Counted from the stretch's first letter, positions 43,265 through 55,098 are shown. The stretch is 64,000 bases of DNA from Tribonema minus (GCA_017506865.1 JAFCMP010000533.1:434001-498000), one strand, 5' to 3'. Notes: generated by a model from the sequence alone, not told the origin. Numbers and translations are program-made.

Positions 43265-44065
43265 ATCCCTCAGCTGCTCTTGCCGCTCAAATCATGAGCG
43301 GTAACAACTCAGGCGTGCCTGTGACCGCTGCAAGATTGCTCTAGCCCCAACTGGAAGAAGGGGTAACAATCTTGTGGTCTGGTGCCCACTGCAGAGTATA
43401 TACCAGCCAACTGCCAAAAGCTGCTCTGGCGCAACTTGCATGCTAGGCGAAGAGGTTAACAGCCAAGTGTGATGCTCAACTTGCATAACACAGCCGCTCT
43501 TCCCCCTTCACCGCTCACACAAGAAAGCGCAACAACTGGTGGCGCTGCCTACAAGCCGCTCTAGCGCCGCTCGAATGCGCAGCGAAGGGACAACATCAAT
43601 GTGCAGTGGCATTCTCATCACTTAAGCTGCTCTTGACCCTTATGTCGAAGACATTCATGCAGCGTAACAGATAATGTCTAGCATGAAACACCTGCTCTCG
43701 CGCCCTTTGGTGCTCAGCAAGAGGTTAACAGCTGTAGATGGGTAACACCCATGCCACAAAACTGCTCTCCTCTCTCTGCTGAACACATCCAAGCGTAACA
43801 GGTTGAGCCACGCAAAGCTGCTCTTGCACTGCAAGAATGCCACCAACGGGGTTAACAACTGTGAAGCGATGAGGCAAGCACTACACACAGCTGCTCTCAC
43901 CCAGTCACTTGGCACAGGAGAGCGTAACAGCTGCAGGCTTGGCTTGGGGTAGAGCTGCTCTCGCGTCTTCGGGAGGGAGACGTGACAAGTGATACCCCAT
44001 GGTGACTCTGCTGTGCACGAAGCTGCTCTTGCCCCCTCTCGTGAGAGGGGGAGTAACAACTAGCG
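43265..44065. repeat. Array of about 12 short stem-loop-like repeats
   Basis: Each unit has GCTGCTCT (or GCCGCTCT), 20-35 variable bases, then GTAACA or TTAACA with AGCTG or ACTG after it. Units start near 43273, 43331, 43421, 43493, 43558, 43627, 43692, 43762, 43810, 43890, 43952 and 44020, about 60-85 bp apart. In several units the variable part can pair with itself: CCGCTCA with TGAGCGG in the first, CCCCTCTC with GAGAGGGG in the last, CCCC with GGGG in the second. The array lies just downstream of a minus-strand coding candidate. Confidence 0.6.
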
Positions 44066-44718
44066 TGCAGGGCGGTGGTGGATGCTGCTGGTCGCTGGCT
44101 TGCTTGGTGGCGTCGTACGTGGCGTCAGCGAAACACATCTGCACGAGGCGAACGCGGTGGAGGGAAGAGAGAGAAGAGAGCGCAATGAGTCATCTGTGAT
44201 GCGTCCAGGATGGAGATGCCTCAGGCTGTGACGCTCCCAACAAAGTATCGATCCGAATAAAGCTGGATACGGGCAAATCTCTGGGCCGCACATCACGAGG
44301 CAGCGCCTGCGGACAAAGGCAGATGGTCATTGAAGAGATAGTACTTTCGATATCTTAGCAGCACTGACCTTCGCCGCGTGCGCTTGTGCTCGTGGGAGCT
44401 GGTAGCCGCGTGTTGCTGCCGTGCTGGCGAGCTGGTGACGAGGAGAGGAGGGCCGCCGCAGAGAGCTAAGCCCTGCGCGTTGGAGGCTTCACATGATGTG
44501 GTGTCGTCGGATGTTGTCTCTCTGCTCGAGAGGAGGTGTGAATTGAGCCCTGAGAGTCGGCGCAGCTTACGGGGGGGTCTTAAGGTGCAATTGCATTTGC
44601 AATCCGAGAAAAATCTCGCAGAAATTGAAAGCGGGACTCGATTCTTGACCCGAATCGACTCACTCACGTCCTCTGGCGGCCTTTCAGGTTGTGTCATGGT
44701 GTAGAAAAAGCTTCCCAT
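44060..44718 (-). CDS. Coding candidate, unidentified
   Basis: A minus-strand frame from ATG 44718 runs to a GT donor near 44370 (ending HEHKRTRRR). A CAG acceptor at about 44311 continues in phase (CLVMCGPEICPYPALFGSIL), then reaches FASCR near 44145. Composition is plausible and the basic end resembles the HKRTRTA end of the UBA-like gene, but no domain is recognisable. Opposite-strand frames in the same stretch are equally open, so strand and model are uncertain. Confidence 0.25.
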
Positions 44719-46300
44719 ATACTTGGTGCCGAAAACTGCACAACCATTTTATCCGGTGACGACGACGCAACAACTACATTGGGGCCTTGCTGTGCCTTCA
44801 GACGCTTTGCACTTCTACTAGTAAATGTATCAGTGACAAGCCACATGTCCGATGCAGTCAGCAGCACAAGACTGATGGCTTTCCCCCACTCACTGAACTC
44901 AAAAGCATCAAACAGACTGGACAAGCGAGGCCGATTTATATTTGCATATTAATGTGTTGAATTCTTAGTGGCCAAAGCAGAAGCTTGAAGGACAGGCGAA
45001 AGTGGATGCTCCAACGCTTTGCTGCTTGCAACACAGGCAATGATGAAGTCGGAGGCACTTACGCCAGCTGCACTGGGCTGCATAATGGAACCCGTTCGAG
45101 CAAGGTAGAGTGGGTGTCAGCCCTACCCCCTTGCGGTGTGGAGCTCCGCTTCAAGCCATGTACGCTGTGCAAGGGTGTTGAGGCGTATGGCTATTTGGAC
45201 CCTGGCTGCCCCCGAAGCGTGGCAGCGTGCGCTGGAGATGGGAGCGTCAACCACAAGCGCGTTTGCAGTGTAGCAGAGCACTGCCGCAGCGCCTCTTCGC
45301 ACCAGCGGTGCCAGTGCTGGAGCTGACGGCTACGCTGCAGCAGTTTGACCGCTGCTGGAGCTGCTGCCAAATGCAAATGCCAGTTTGAGCACTGAGACAA
45401 CAGGCACGGCGCTCGGACCACTTTGGCAAGCTGCCCCGTCCTGCTGTGGCGCTGCTGCGGCAGCAGCGGCGGCGGCAGCGGCGCCGGCGGTGACAACAGC
45501 GACAGTGGCGAAAGCCAGGTTGCCAGAGGGAAGCTGGTGATGACTGATGCCATCGGTCGCCATGTGCTTGCTGCACGGGACGGCCCCGGAGGTGACCATG
45601 GCAGCATTTGCAGCTGAATCGTTTGTGCCGCGTGCAGGCAAGGCAACTGGGCTTCCTCAGCGCAGTCAGCAGGCGCCACAAGGCGCCGGCAGCTCAGCAG
45701 CACCCAGTGCAATAGTGTGGTGAACACACTGGCCTGCATAGGCGTGCGTCGTGCAGGCATCCTTGCTGCGCTTATGCCGGCATGCTCAGCTGCTGTGGCT
45801 TCGATGTGGCGATACGAGCGACCAGGTTTGCGTGGTGCGGTGGACGCCAGCTGTGCCTTGCAGCATGCGCTTCTGCGAAGCGCGAACTGTCGCGCCTGAG
45901 CCTGATGCAGCAACGTCGCGTGCTCCGCTGGCTAAAGCCCGCTGCCCTGGCGCAGAACCGCTGCGCGCGCGCGCCTTTGCAGGATAACGGCAGCACCAAC
46001 CGGAGGGCAGCAGTGTGCACCCTTGTCGTTGGACGGCAACAGCAACACGGCGCTGACGCGAGGGTGTTTCCCCGTGCGACCATCTCCCGTAGTCGCAACG
46101 CGCTCAGCTGCTCCGGCAGTCAGCCATGCGTTGCGCAGCCACGCCACTGCCCGCTCACGCACGAGCTTGCAGCTTGCATCGGTAAGCCACCTTGGCAGCG
46201 AGCAGCAGCGCCCCGAGCAGGCGCGCTGCGGCAGCACCTGCCCTGGCATGCAAATGGAAGAAGCGCGGCCGTGGCCGCAACCCACTGGCCCAGCAGCAGC
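44719..46300. other. Gap with GC-rich open frames, no confident gene
   Basis: Frames on both strands at 45190-46100 are open over 80-240 codons because of GC bias. A minus-strand Ala/Ser-rich frame (45330-45641) has the best composition, but no motif, start or splice site supports it. The 3' side of the clathrin-like gene begins at its upper end. Confidence 0.3.
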
Positions 46301-46329
46301 CTGCGCCGGTGAGCCGGCAAGTCGCTGCT

Positions 46330-46500
46330 GCCGCGCCCGCGCTCGGCACCGAGCTATGGCGCGCTGCCACTGTCACCGCGTCTTCACAGTGAAACGGCCA
46401 GCCGCTGCTGCCGCGCCCGTGCTCGGCACCGCGCTATGACGCGCCGCCGCTGCGCGGCGACAGCAGCCAGTCGCTGCTGCAGCGCGCACTCCGCAGCGCG
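46330..46500 (-). repeat. Copies of the clathrin-like terminal exon end downstream of its stop
   Basis: GCGCTATGGCGCGCCGCCGT then TGCGCGGCGACAGCAG (true exon end with stop, 46499-46534) recurs at about 46432-46468 (CGCTATGACGCGCCGCCGCT) and more weakly at about 46353-46380. The spacing is about 65-80 bp. Confidence 0.72.
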
Positions 46501-48342
46501 CTATGGCGCGCCGCCGTTGCGCGGCGACAGCAGCGCCGCGCGGCTCGCGAGCTCCGGCTCGCCGAGCGTCAGCTCGACCCAGTCGTGCAGCTTGGGCGCG
46601 ACGATGGCGACACGCACCACCTCGCAGCCCGCCGTTACGGAGACGCCGTTTGCTGAGGGTCCCACCAGCAGTAGCAGGTCGCCCCTGCGTGAGGAACGGC
46701 CACACATGAGCGAGGCGTGAGAACAGCCAGAGCGCGGCGTAAACACACGGATGATGCACGTTACGGAGACGCCGCTTGCTGAAGGTCCCACCAGCAGCAG
46801 CAGGTCGCCCTTGACAACAAAATGGTCGCATGCGCGCACAGTATGATGAGAGTTAGAGCGCGGCGGAAGTGCTGAGGGTGTAATGTGAGGTTTAGGCTTA
46901 GGTCGCCCTTGCCAACAGAAAGGTCGCATGCGCGCGCAGCATCATCAGCATGATAACGCGGCAGAAATGCTGAGGGTGGTGTTAGGGTAAAATTAGTGTT
47001 AGCTTAGTTATGGGTGCCGTGGAGCATATGCCTACTGAGCCTGCTGCGTGGGAAGGAGTGCGTAGTGCAACGAAGGCAGTGGGTGTAGAGGTAAGACGTG
47101 GCAGCCTGCCATGGACATCAGGGCACGCCATGTGCCGCCGCCGCAGGTGTGTGGCGTGAGACCAGCGGGAACACGGTCGAAACGCGCAGATGATGGCTGT
47201 AGCGTGGGACACATGAGCGCCAGCGTACGCCGACCTACTGTGTAGAGGATGGGCAACTGCAAGGGCAGGTGAGTGCAAGCCCAAACGGCAACCCTAACCC
47301 TAACCCTAACCGTAGCTCGCCATGATGCCTGCAGCAGTGCGCGGGCGCTCGTGGGCACGCATGAGATCCACGCATGGCAGACCACAACAGAATGCGGCCA
47401 CGCGACACGTGGGGTGAGACGGGCGGCCTTAGAGACGCAGACTGGCTCTCGGCCACTCCAGTCTACTTCACGAAGTACATGCTCGAGGGAATATCTGCCA
47501 TGCCACCCCATTGTGTCCGACGCACCAGCGTTGCCGAGCCTGAGCTGGCAGTACTACATACCTTGCACGTGCAGGCAGGCCAACGCGCCTGAATGCGGCC
47601 AATTGAGTGAACCTAAGTGACTGCGTGACCTTAAACCATGCATGCACTGTGCGTGCGTGCAGTACAGGTATTGGTGACTCACTGCTCAGCGTCGACCTCC
47701 GCCTCCAGGACAGGGCCGCTGGCGACGCGGCAGCAGTGCAGCCGCGCGCACGTGTGCACGTCAAAGAGCCGCAGCACGCCGTCGCGCGCCACGACGCACA
47801 GCACGTGCGGGTTCCGTGGCCACTGCAAGAGGGGGGGGGGGGGGGGGGCTTGAGGGGGGGCTGGTGTGGCCTTCCTGTGCATGCACGTGCAAGTGCGGGG
47901 TGTAGTGCTGCGATGCATGGAGGTCGATGCGCATAAATCTCTAGAGATCACATGATCTAAACCCTTTCTTCAAGACAAATCCGTCGAGCAAGACATAGGA
48001 TTAGGGCTCACACGGCGCTGATGCTGAGCACGCGTGGTGCATCGCGCCATTCGTCGGCACTCCCTGCGCCAGCATCTTGCGTCAAAGCATGTGCCGCCCC
48101 GCGCAAGCACGGCTATGCATCACTGCACGCCCTTTTGACATGCATTGTTGAAGTGTACTTTGTTTAAAATTGCAAGCGTCACTGCGGCACCATGCGCATG
48201 CGCATGCGTCCGTCCGGCCGTTCTTCAGCAAAACAGTTACGGCAGTTTCACGGTGAGGCAGCGCTCACCTGCCGCAGCATGAACGATGGTGACGCGAGCA
48301 CCGGGTCCTGCTGACCAGAGGACGCCTGCGCAGCAGAGCAGC

Positions 48343-48388
<46 letters not shown>

Positions 48389-51300
48389 CACACATACGGT
48401 TGTGAGGCTGAGGCTAAGAGTGTGACGGTGAGTTTGCAACATTGCTGATGATTCATGTATGGCCTGCTATGATGTGCCAGCAGCAGGCGTGTGTTGCCAA
48501 GCCCCATGCTGGTGTCTCAAACAACTATGTGAGCGGAGGCGAATTGCGCAGCGCCGCACGCGCGGTTGCTGGGCAAGTCACTCACAACTCAGACACGGCA
48601 TGTGCCTCAGCACCATGGATGCGCCAAGTGACAGTTTCCTCACCACATCATATGCGCGTGCTGCCACTACACGTAAACGCTGGCGCTGCATCGCGTGCGA
48701 AATCCAGCGCATGCTTTCAAATAACTTGAAGTAGGTACTTTGAAGTACGTGCATGCCCCGTGCGCGCGGCCTGCACACTGCGCCACCGTCTAGCTCTACC
48801 CTAGTCACAACTGCCGCGTGTCGCGCCCTGCACCCCCCGCATATCATACTTCAACAAGTACAGTACTTCAAATCATGACCCCCCCAGCACGCGGGTCCCC
48901 TCGCGCTCTCGACGATGCACGGCATGCTCAAGCCAGCGACACACTTAGGATTGAGGTCAGGGTGACAGTTCGGGCTAGGGTACGGCTTGAGTTAGGGTTA
49001 CGGCTTGAGTTAGGGTAAGGGTTAGGGTAGAGTTAGGGTTAGGGTTTGGCAGCACCTGCTGCGTGCCGTCCGCGTTCGGTTCGCATATGCAGTGGTTGGC
49101 CAGCAGCACCCAGGCCCCCTTCTCCCCCCTGCGGAGCCGCGCCAGACCCTCCACATCACCAGTTGTGGCCATGTCGCCGATGGAGCCGTCGAGATCCATC
49201 ACTGCAAGACAAAGTGAGCATGCGTGAGTGCGTGTATTGTTGATTTTTAGTGTGTATTGAAATTGTATGGATGTATGGCCGTGACTTCAAGACAGGCGAG
49301 TATGCGTGAGTACATACTTCTATGAGAACGTATGGATGTGTGGGTGTGTTCGCATGTGTGATGCGGGGGTATGTAACAGACACATGAGCGAGCGCCGCGG
49401 GGGGGCAGCGTGTTGATGAGCAATGCTTCCACTTGGCTGCCAGCTGCGCATGTCGCCGGTCGTGGCCATGACGCCGATAGAGCCGTCGAGATCCAAGACT
49501 GCAAGACGAGTGAGAACATGAGCTTATGTATCAACATGTACGCATGTATGGCGTACGTCTGCAAGGGTCAGCGTGTTGCTGCCGCCTTGTAATATGCGCC
49601 AGCTGCGCTCGAGGCAGTGTGCTCCCGGTGCTGTACTGCGTGCAGTATGATGCGGTGGTGCGGCACAGAACAAACGGTGCAGCCTGGCAACACGTTCCCT
49701 CAGCAGCAGTGCACCAGTGTCCAGCACAGCAGCAGTGGGGGCGGGGTGGGTGGGCAGGGGCCTTTCCACAAGCACGTACACGACTCCAGCCCCAGAGCCT
49801 GCTTCTTCTTGGCCCTGACCAGCATAACGCAGTACGCATCTTGCTGTTGGTCTCCAAGTATCAGTAACAGCAACCCAGGCCCTGGTTTCGTTGTCAGTCA
49901 AGCTGAGCGCATGCGAAGTTGCACGCTCAGCCACATACATGCGCATGATCGACTGTTGCTGGCGCGACTGTGAGGCTCCGTTCTTGAAGTTGTCACTGTC
50001 AGAAGATGAGCGCATGTGAAGTTGCACTCTTGGAGTGACGGACTGATGCTGACGCGATTGTGAGGCTCCGTACTTGAAGTTGGAGCATGAAAAGTTGACG
50101 TTTGAGCAGCGCTTTGGCTCACCTCTGAGCTCTGGCTGCCCCATCTCATTCTGCACCACGAGCGCCAGCAGGTTTACTGGTGGCGAGGATCTGTGGGGGC
50201 GAGGGGACGCACGCACTATTTTACAGTTAGGACGAGTCGAGTAAATGAGTACAAGTACTGTATGAGTACGAGTGAATGAGTGCAAGTACTGAGTTTGGGA
50301 ATGGGGATGACATTTATGTACGAGTATCGTCGGCCTCAGAGATCAAGTACAGGTACTCGCATTGTATGAGTACCTACGAACAAGTGCTAGTACGAGTACG
50401 AGCAACGAGTAAATGACTAGTCCTGTGCCAACCGTGCACAGTTTCACGACGTGCTTGTCGCTGCGAGCAACGCGTCAGCATAAGCCTCGCTGCTCACGCA
50501 TCATCGAGCAGCAGTCGCACACCCCGGCATCACCAGGGCGGGCAGCACTGAGCATCACCGCAGCCGGGCCGTGCAACATACATAAATACCCTGGCATCAC
50601 CAGCATCACTATCACTAGCATCGCAAAAGCTCACCATCTGAGCATCACCACTCACATACAAACCCCGGTAACACAAGCAGCGCGGCGCCGAGGGCGGGCG
50701 TTGCAAACCGTCATTTCAGCAGTGTTAAACATATAGATCTACTAATGCTACTTCTATCAGTAAAAAGCTATAAGTGTTGTCCAGCGGTACATATACATAC
50801 CCCGGCATGACCAGCAGCGCGGCGCCCAAAGCGGGCATCGCGAACGTCGCGCGCGCGGGGAAGCAGCGCACGTCGAGCGCCACCGCGCCGCTGCCGTCTG
50901 CGTGCAGCGCACTGAGCACTGCCCACTTGCCATCAGCAGAGCAGTCGTAGCCCGCCACGCGCGCGAGGCCGAGGCTCTGCAGCAGCAGCGGCAGCAGCGG
51001 CGACCCGTGTGAGAGGCGATGGGAGCGCGCTAGAGGCAATGAATGCCAGTATGCGCCAGGCTCAGTCTATAGATATGTGCAGCGCGCTGAGCATTGTAAC
51101 ACTATTTGTTGGCGGAGCAGTCGTAGCCCGCCACGCGCGCGAGGCCGAGGCTCTGCAGCAGCAGCGGCGGCAGCGGCAGCGGCGGCACAGCGACACGCGT
51201 GAGAGGCCAAGAGGAGCACGGTGGAGGCAATGCATGTATGAATCGGGCTCAATATGTATGTATGCGCAGTGCGCTGAGCACTTTAACAGTATTTGTTGGC

Positions 51301-54206
51301 GGTGCAGTCGTAGTCCGCTGCGCGCGCGAGACCGAGGATCTGCAGCGTGGGCAGCAGCGGCGGCGGCAGGGAGCGTCAGCGGAACGGAGGGGAACATGTC
51401 AACAAGCGCGGGTCCACAGTTCCGCAGCAGCTGCCGCAGTGCACTGCTGAACGGACCCAGTGAAGCGACATGGGTAAGAAATGAGCACCGCTCGTGCCGC
51501 CGCTGCCGCCGACAGCAGCGCCCATGCGCAGCCTTGCGCGCCGCCGCCGCCGAGAAGCGCTACCGCCGCTGCCGCTGCCGCGCTCACACGCACCTCCGTC
51601 GTGCACGCGAAGCCTGGCTCAGTATGAGTACATGTGTGCCCAAGCCTGACCTGAATGCAAAGCATCAATCAGCGTTGTCCAGAATGTCAGCCCAATGCCA
51701 GTCGCGCCCTCACTTACAAGTGACAGCTGCTGCGCTCGGACGCACCTCAGTCGTGCGCGAGAAGCCGCGCTGCGGCGCCGCCGCCGCCGCTGCGCCCTTA
51801 GCCAGTGCCGGCCAGTAGTAGACGCCCTGCTCGGCGATAAGGACGAGGACACCGGGGCCGAGCCAGCGCCAGCGCAGCAGCGCTCCGCCATCGCGCAGCG
51901 CCGCGTCGTCGAGCGCGAGCTCCGCGATGACGCACTGCCGCGGCAGCGAGTACACCTGCCAGGGGCGGAGTAAGGGGGGGGGGGGTTGAGTGAGGGGTGT
52001 GTGAGGCATTTGGCTTCCGGGTGGGGGTGAGGGTTTGAGTCAGCAATGTATGCCAGCGCAGCAGCACTCCACCGTCGAGCAGCGCCGCGTCGTCGAGCGC
52101 AGCTCCGCGATTAGGCACTGCCGCGGCAGCGAGTGCACCTGCCGAGGGGGGTCGTGGGGGGGTAGATATGTATATGAGGAAACTGGCTAACAGTGCTGGG
52201 AGGGTTGGGGGGTTGAGTCAGCGATGTACGCGAGGCAGCAGCGCTCCACCGTCGCGCAGCGCCGCGTCGTCGAGCGCGAGCTCGGCGATGACGCACTGCC
52301 GCGGCAGCGAGTGCACCTGGCGGGGTGAGGGGGGGAGGGGGGCGGGGGGGGGGGGGAAAGGATGTGAGGCAACTAGCCACCAGTGGGGACGTGTTGAGGT
52401 TGGGGGTGTATAAGGGGCAACTGGCCGCCAGTGGGGGGGGGGGGGAGAGTGAGGGATGCATGTAAGGTGTTGAGGCGAGCGTGCGCCCCACAGCACAATG
52501 CGCGGAGATGCGCGCGCCTTACGGAGCCGGCGCCATCGCCACCGCAGCAGGCGGCTCCCATGACGCTCGGCGCCGAGCATTTTGAGAGGCTGCTGAGGGA
52601 GACACGCGGCGGCAAGCGGGCGAAGAGTGCAGCGCACCCGCAGGACTGGGCATTCCTCGAGTGCGCTAATAGTAAGACCGCGCGCGCTGCGCAGCCTTCT
52701 GTCTGCGCGCGCGGGGCCGTGCCTGCTTGCGCACGCTTCTCACTTCCTCAAATGCACTACTGGCGTCAGTTCTCACTTCCTTAAGTGCACTAATAGCGGC
52801 AGTGGCAGCGTTCACCTGCAGCGCCGTGCCTGTCTGCACGCAGACGTACGTCTCGCCGCGGAAGGGGCTGATCGCCGCCGCGAGCGGCTTTGTTGATGTT
52901 GGGAAGAATACGGTGCGGCCCTGCGCGCGGCGAAACGGTTGGCAGTCACAACGGCAGTTACATTCAAATTGTTAGAAAAACACATTTTTGAAGCTTGAAT
53001 GGGCCTGCGCCAAAAAGTTGCATAGGGATGCAGACTGCCAAATGTATGCAGAACATTAAGAATGCTGTATATAGAAGTACATTCTAGACGTCTCGCCGCG
53101 GAAGGGGCTGATCGCCGCCGTGAGCGGCGATGTTGATGCTGGGAAGAACACAGTGCGGCCCTGCGTGCGGCGAAACGGTCGGCAGTTACAAGGGCAGTTG
53201 AAACGAGATGGAAAGCAAACTCAAGTTGCTGAAGAGTTAAAAAAGGCCTGCGCAAAAAGTCACAAAGGATGTAAACCGTCAATAACACGCAGAAAGCAGA
53301 AAACGATATACTTCAAGTACATATTTCCATAATCATCTGAGGACCATCTTTATCGCGTACTTCTATCACTGTTGAAATAGGTGGCAAAATATTTGGCCAT
53401 GCTGTCAATGACGCTTGGGAGGTGCATTGCGGCCATTCTAACGGGCTGGTGCTCTGCGCCTAAGCGTTGAACCAGTAACCTTCAACTATGTGCGGCCTCG
53501 CGTGACAGTTTCCATCGCTTGGCAGCATGCCAAACCGCCACCGCTCACACGCCGGGACACAGAGGCAGGTGTGAGCATGTCAGGCATGTACGTATACTAC
53601 ACACACGTACATTCTGCACCACGGGGGACACAAGTCCGTGGCATCTGCGTTATGCCCCACACGTAAAAGGCAGAGAGCAGGAGATGGAGGGAGCACTGCG
53701 AGTCCTTGTGAGCGAACGTGTGCAACATGTTCTCCGCAGCCGCCGCGTCACATGCACACACCTGCAGCTCCTTGCTCTCCTATGAAACACAAGCGCGCAA
53801 GTCCCACTCTGACTACCCCTAGTCCTAACCCTAACCCTAGCCCTGCAGCCCCCACCTGCTGCCACAGGTCCAGTATGGCCACCCCAGGCGCCCCCCCGTT
53901 ACCACCGCTGGGGTCCTTCTGCAGCACAGGCACAAATACGCGCGCGAGTCCCATTCTGACTACCCCTAACCCTAACCCTAACCTTACCCCCAACCCTAGC
54001 CCTAGCCCTGCGGCCCCCACCTGCTGCCACAGGTCCAGTATGGCCACCCCAGGCGCCCCGCCATTACCGCCGCTGGGATCCTCTCTGCAGCACAGGCACA
54101 GAAGCCGCGGGTTGGACGCGAGCAGCAGGCCGCCGCGCCTGTGCGCCTTGACGGTCGCTGCTGACGCGCCTGGGGAGTAGCTCTCCAGGGGCAGCGCGCT
54201 CAGGGC
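46501..54206 (-). CDS. Clathrin heavy chain N-terminal propeller/linker-like protein, C-terminally short
   Basis: Nine exons read high to low and join in phase: 54206-54021, 52920-52816, 51955-51746, 50976-50801, 50190-50123, 49201-49056, 48325-48269, 47822-47683, 46684-46501 (TAG). They encode 423 residues. The clathrin propeller order is visible: LLLASNPRLLCLCCRED then GVAILDLWQQ (compare TMESDKYICVRE, VVIIDM); PFRGETYVCVQTGTALQVYS (ILALKA, LQIFN); LLRWRWLGPGVLVLIAEQGV with YYW (FWKWI, VYHW); GYDCSADGKWAVLSAL (DPSEKWLVLIGI); VNLLALVVQNEMGQ; HVLCVVARDGVLRLFDVHT (LLFVYDLET); and a linker end ELASRAALL. Clathrin heavy chain has about 1650-1700 residues; here the alpha-solenoid, trimer domain and any further exon are missing. 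Cargo-adaptor binding without cage formation is inferred. The exon with the initiator ATG was not found; at most a few residues are missing. Confidence 0.6.
46700..46930 (-). repeat. 5' exon-edge copies of clathrin-like exon 9
   Basis: The first ~60 bases of the exon (on +, GTTACGGAGACGCCG, CTGA.GGTCCCACCAGCAG, CAGGTCGCCC) recur at 46760-46812, and a short TAGGTCGCCCTTGCCAACAG at about 46899-46918. Spacing is about 110-130 bp. CAAAATGGTCGCATGCGCGC-like flanks are repeated too. Confidence 0.78.
48330..48392. repeat. AGC/CAG microsatellite at clathrin-like exon 7 acceptor
   Basis: About 18 AGC triplets follow the acceptor of exon 48269-48325. On the coding strand this is a CTG run that may serve as the pyrimidine-rich stretch before the 3' splice site. 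Confidence 0.8.
49425..49505 (-). repeat. 5' exon-edge copy of clathrin-like exon 6
   Basis: The minus strand at 49499-49440 reads LDLDGSIGVMATTGDM, a copy of the exon 6 start MDLDGSIGDMATTGDV. It is preceded by the same CTTGCAG acceptor. The copy lies 298 bp upstream of the true acceptor at 49202. Confidence 0.82.
49895..50110 (-). repeat. Tandem intron repeat next to clathrin-like exon 5
   Basis: Two units of about 95 bp share GAGCGCATG.GAAGTTGCAC and then CGCGA.TGTGAGGCTCCGT and CTTGAAGTTG. They sit just downstream of the exon 5 donor on the coding strand, and part may descend from the exon. Confidence 0.6.
50515..50715 (-). repeat. 3' exon-edge copies of clathrin-like exon 4
   Basis: The exon 4 end (on +, ACCCCGGCATGACCAGCAGC, GCGGCGCCC) has a close copy at about 50663-50705 (AACCCCGGTAACACAAGCAG, CGCGGCGCCGAGGGCGGGCG). 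Shorter copies lie near 50588 and 50521. Spacing is 65-140 bp. Confidence 0.72.
51075..51350 (-). repeat. 5' exon-edge copies of clathrin-like exon 4
   Basis: About 80 bases of the exon start (on +, GCAGTCGTAGCCCGCCACGC, GCGCGAGGCCGAGGCTCTGC) recur with junctions at 51152 and 51339; the true one is 50976. The upstream CAGCGC.CTGAGCA part of the exon is repeated as well. Spacing is 176 and 187 bp. Confidence 0.85.
51585..51625 (-). repeat. 3' exon-edge copy of clathrin-like exon 3
   Basis: CGCACCTCCGTCGTGCACGC then GAAGCC copies the exon 3 end at 51741-51765 (CGCACCTCAGTCGTGCGCGA). On the coding strand it reads GFACTTE|GT beside the true GFSRTTE|GT. Confidence 0.75.
52050..52320 (-). repeat. 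5' exon-edge copies of clathrin-like exon 3
   Basis: Two copies of the acceptor and first ~85-90 bases of exon 3 have junctions at 52138 and 52316; the true one is 51955. The outer copy still reads VHSLPRQCVIAELALDDAAL in an open frame. The inner one has lost a base. Spacing is 183 and 178 bp. Confidence 0.9.
53080..53200 (-). repeat. Near-complete copy of clathrin-like exon 2
   Basis: The minus strand from 53156 down reads GRTVFFPASTSPLTAAISPF then RGET, with the same GCAG acceptor and upstream CGTTTCGCCGC sequence as the true exon at 52920. The copy breaks off at about 53088, before the exon's donor. Confidence 0.9.
53815..54015 (-). repeat. 3' exon-edge copy of clathrin-like exon 1 with TTAGGG repeats
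   Basis: CCACCTGCTGCCACAGGTCC, AGTATGGCCACCCCAGGCGC and the following bases of the true exon end (54019 on) recur at about 53850-53935. Both copies are flanked on the intron side by arrays of CCCTAA and CCCTAG. A short 5' copy of the same exon lies near 54352-54380. Confidence 0.85.
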
Positions 54207-54734
54207 CTGGTGGAGGAAGGGCAGAGGGGGGGGGGGGGGGGGGGTGGTTAGAGAGGGGGCTTGTGAGGCAGCGCCGATGAGCAAGTGTGCGGACGAGAGT
54301 TGGACTTCTGTAGTGTACTTCGGCTTCGGACATGTCCTACGGCTATTGGGTGTATGTTCCAGGGGCAGCGCGCATGAGGGAGGGCCAAGGGGGGGGGGGG
54401 GGGGGGACGGTCAGCGAGGGGGCTTGTGAGGCGACAGCGCAACGCGATGCGCTGTGCGTGTTTGTGTTAGTTGCAAATTTCAATTCAACTGCTTTCTCTC
54501 TCTCTCTCTCTCTCCGTCGGTCTCGCTCGCTCTTGTCACCGCTGAGTCGGACGACGCAGCTGTGCACACACACTGTAGCAGAGAGCCCCATCTGTCACCC
54601 CTTTCTTTGCAACTCTCACTGCAATCTCTCTCTCTCTCTCTCTGTCTTTTCCTGTAGCGACCGCGCACGCGCATCAAGCAAAGCGCCCATGACCAACCCT
54701 AACCCCCTAATCCTGATCTAACCCTTATACAAAC

Positions 54735-55051
54735 CTAACCCAATACACACGACGCAGCAGCATGTGTGCACACTGCATCCATAACGCTCCACATGTACCC
54801 GCTCACCAGGCAGTCCATGAGGCTGGGGGGCGCATGCTGCCCCCCGCCGTGCTGCAGGAAGGGGTTGACCATGGCGCCGCTGCCGCCGCCGCCGCCTTGC
54901 GCGGCGGGCATCGGCGCAGCACCGGCGCCGGGCAGAGGCAGAGGCAGTTGCAACGCGATCGGCGCGTTCAGCGGCGGCAGTTGGTGCTGCTGCTGCTGCG
55001 CTTGCTGCTGCTGCTGTAGTTGCTGCTGATGGTGCTGCTGCTGCGGCGACC

Positions 55052-55098
<47 letters not shown>

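Noticed and set aside
43265-44065. CRISPR array
   Set aside because: The repeats are degenerate and short, with no constant repeat of 23 or more bases and no spacers of fixed length. The genome is eukaryotic.
52523-52645. In-phase extra exon for the clathrin-like gene
   Set aside because: It has good splice sites and 41 codons, but joining exon 2 directly to exon 3 gives the continuous propeller strand TALQVYSLP expected from clathrin; the extra exon would interrupt it.
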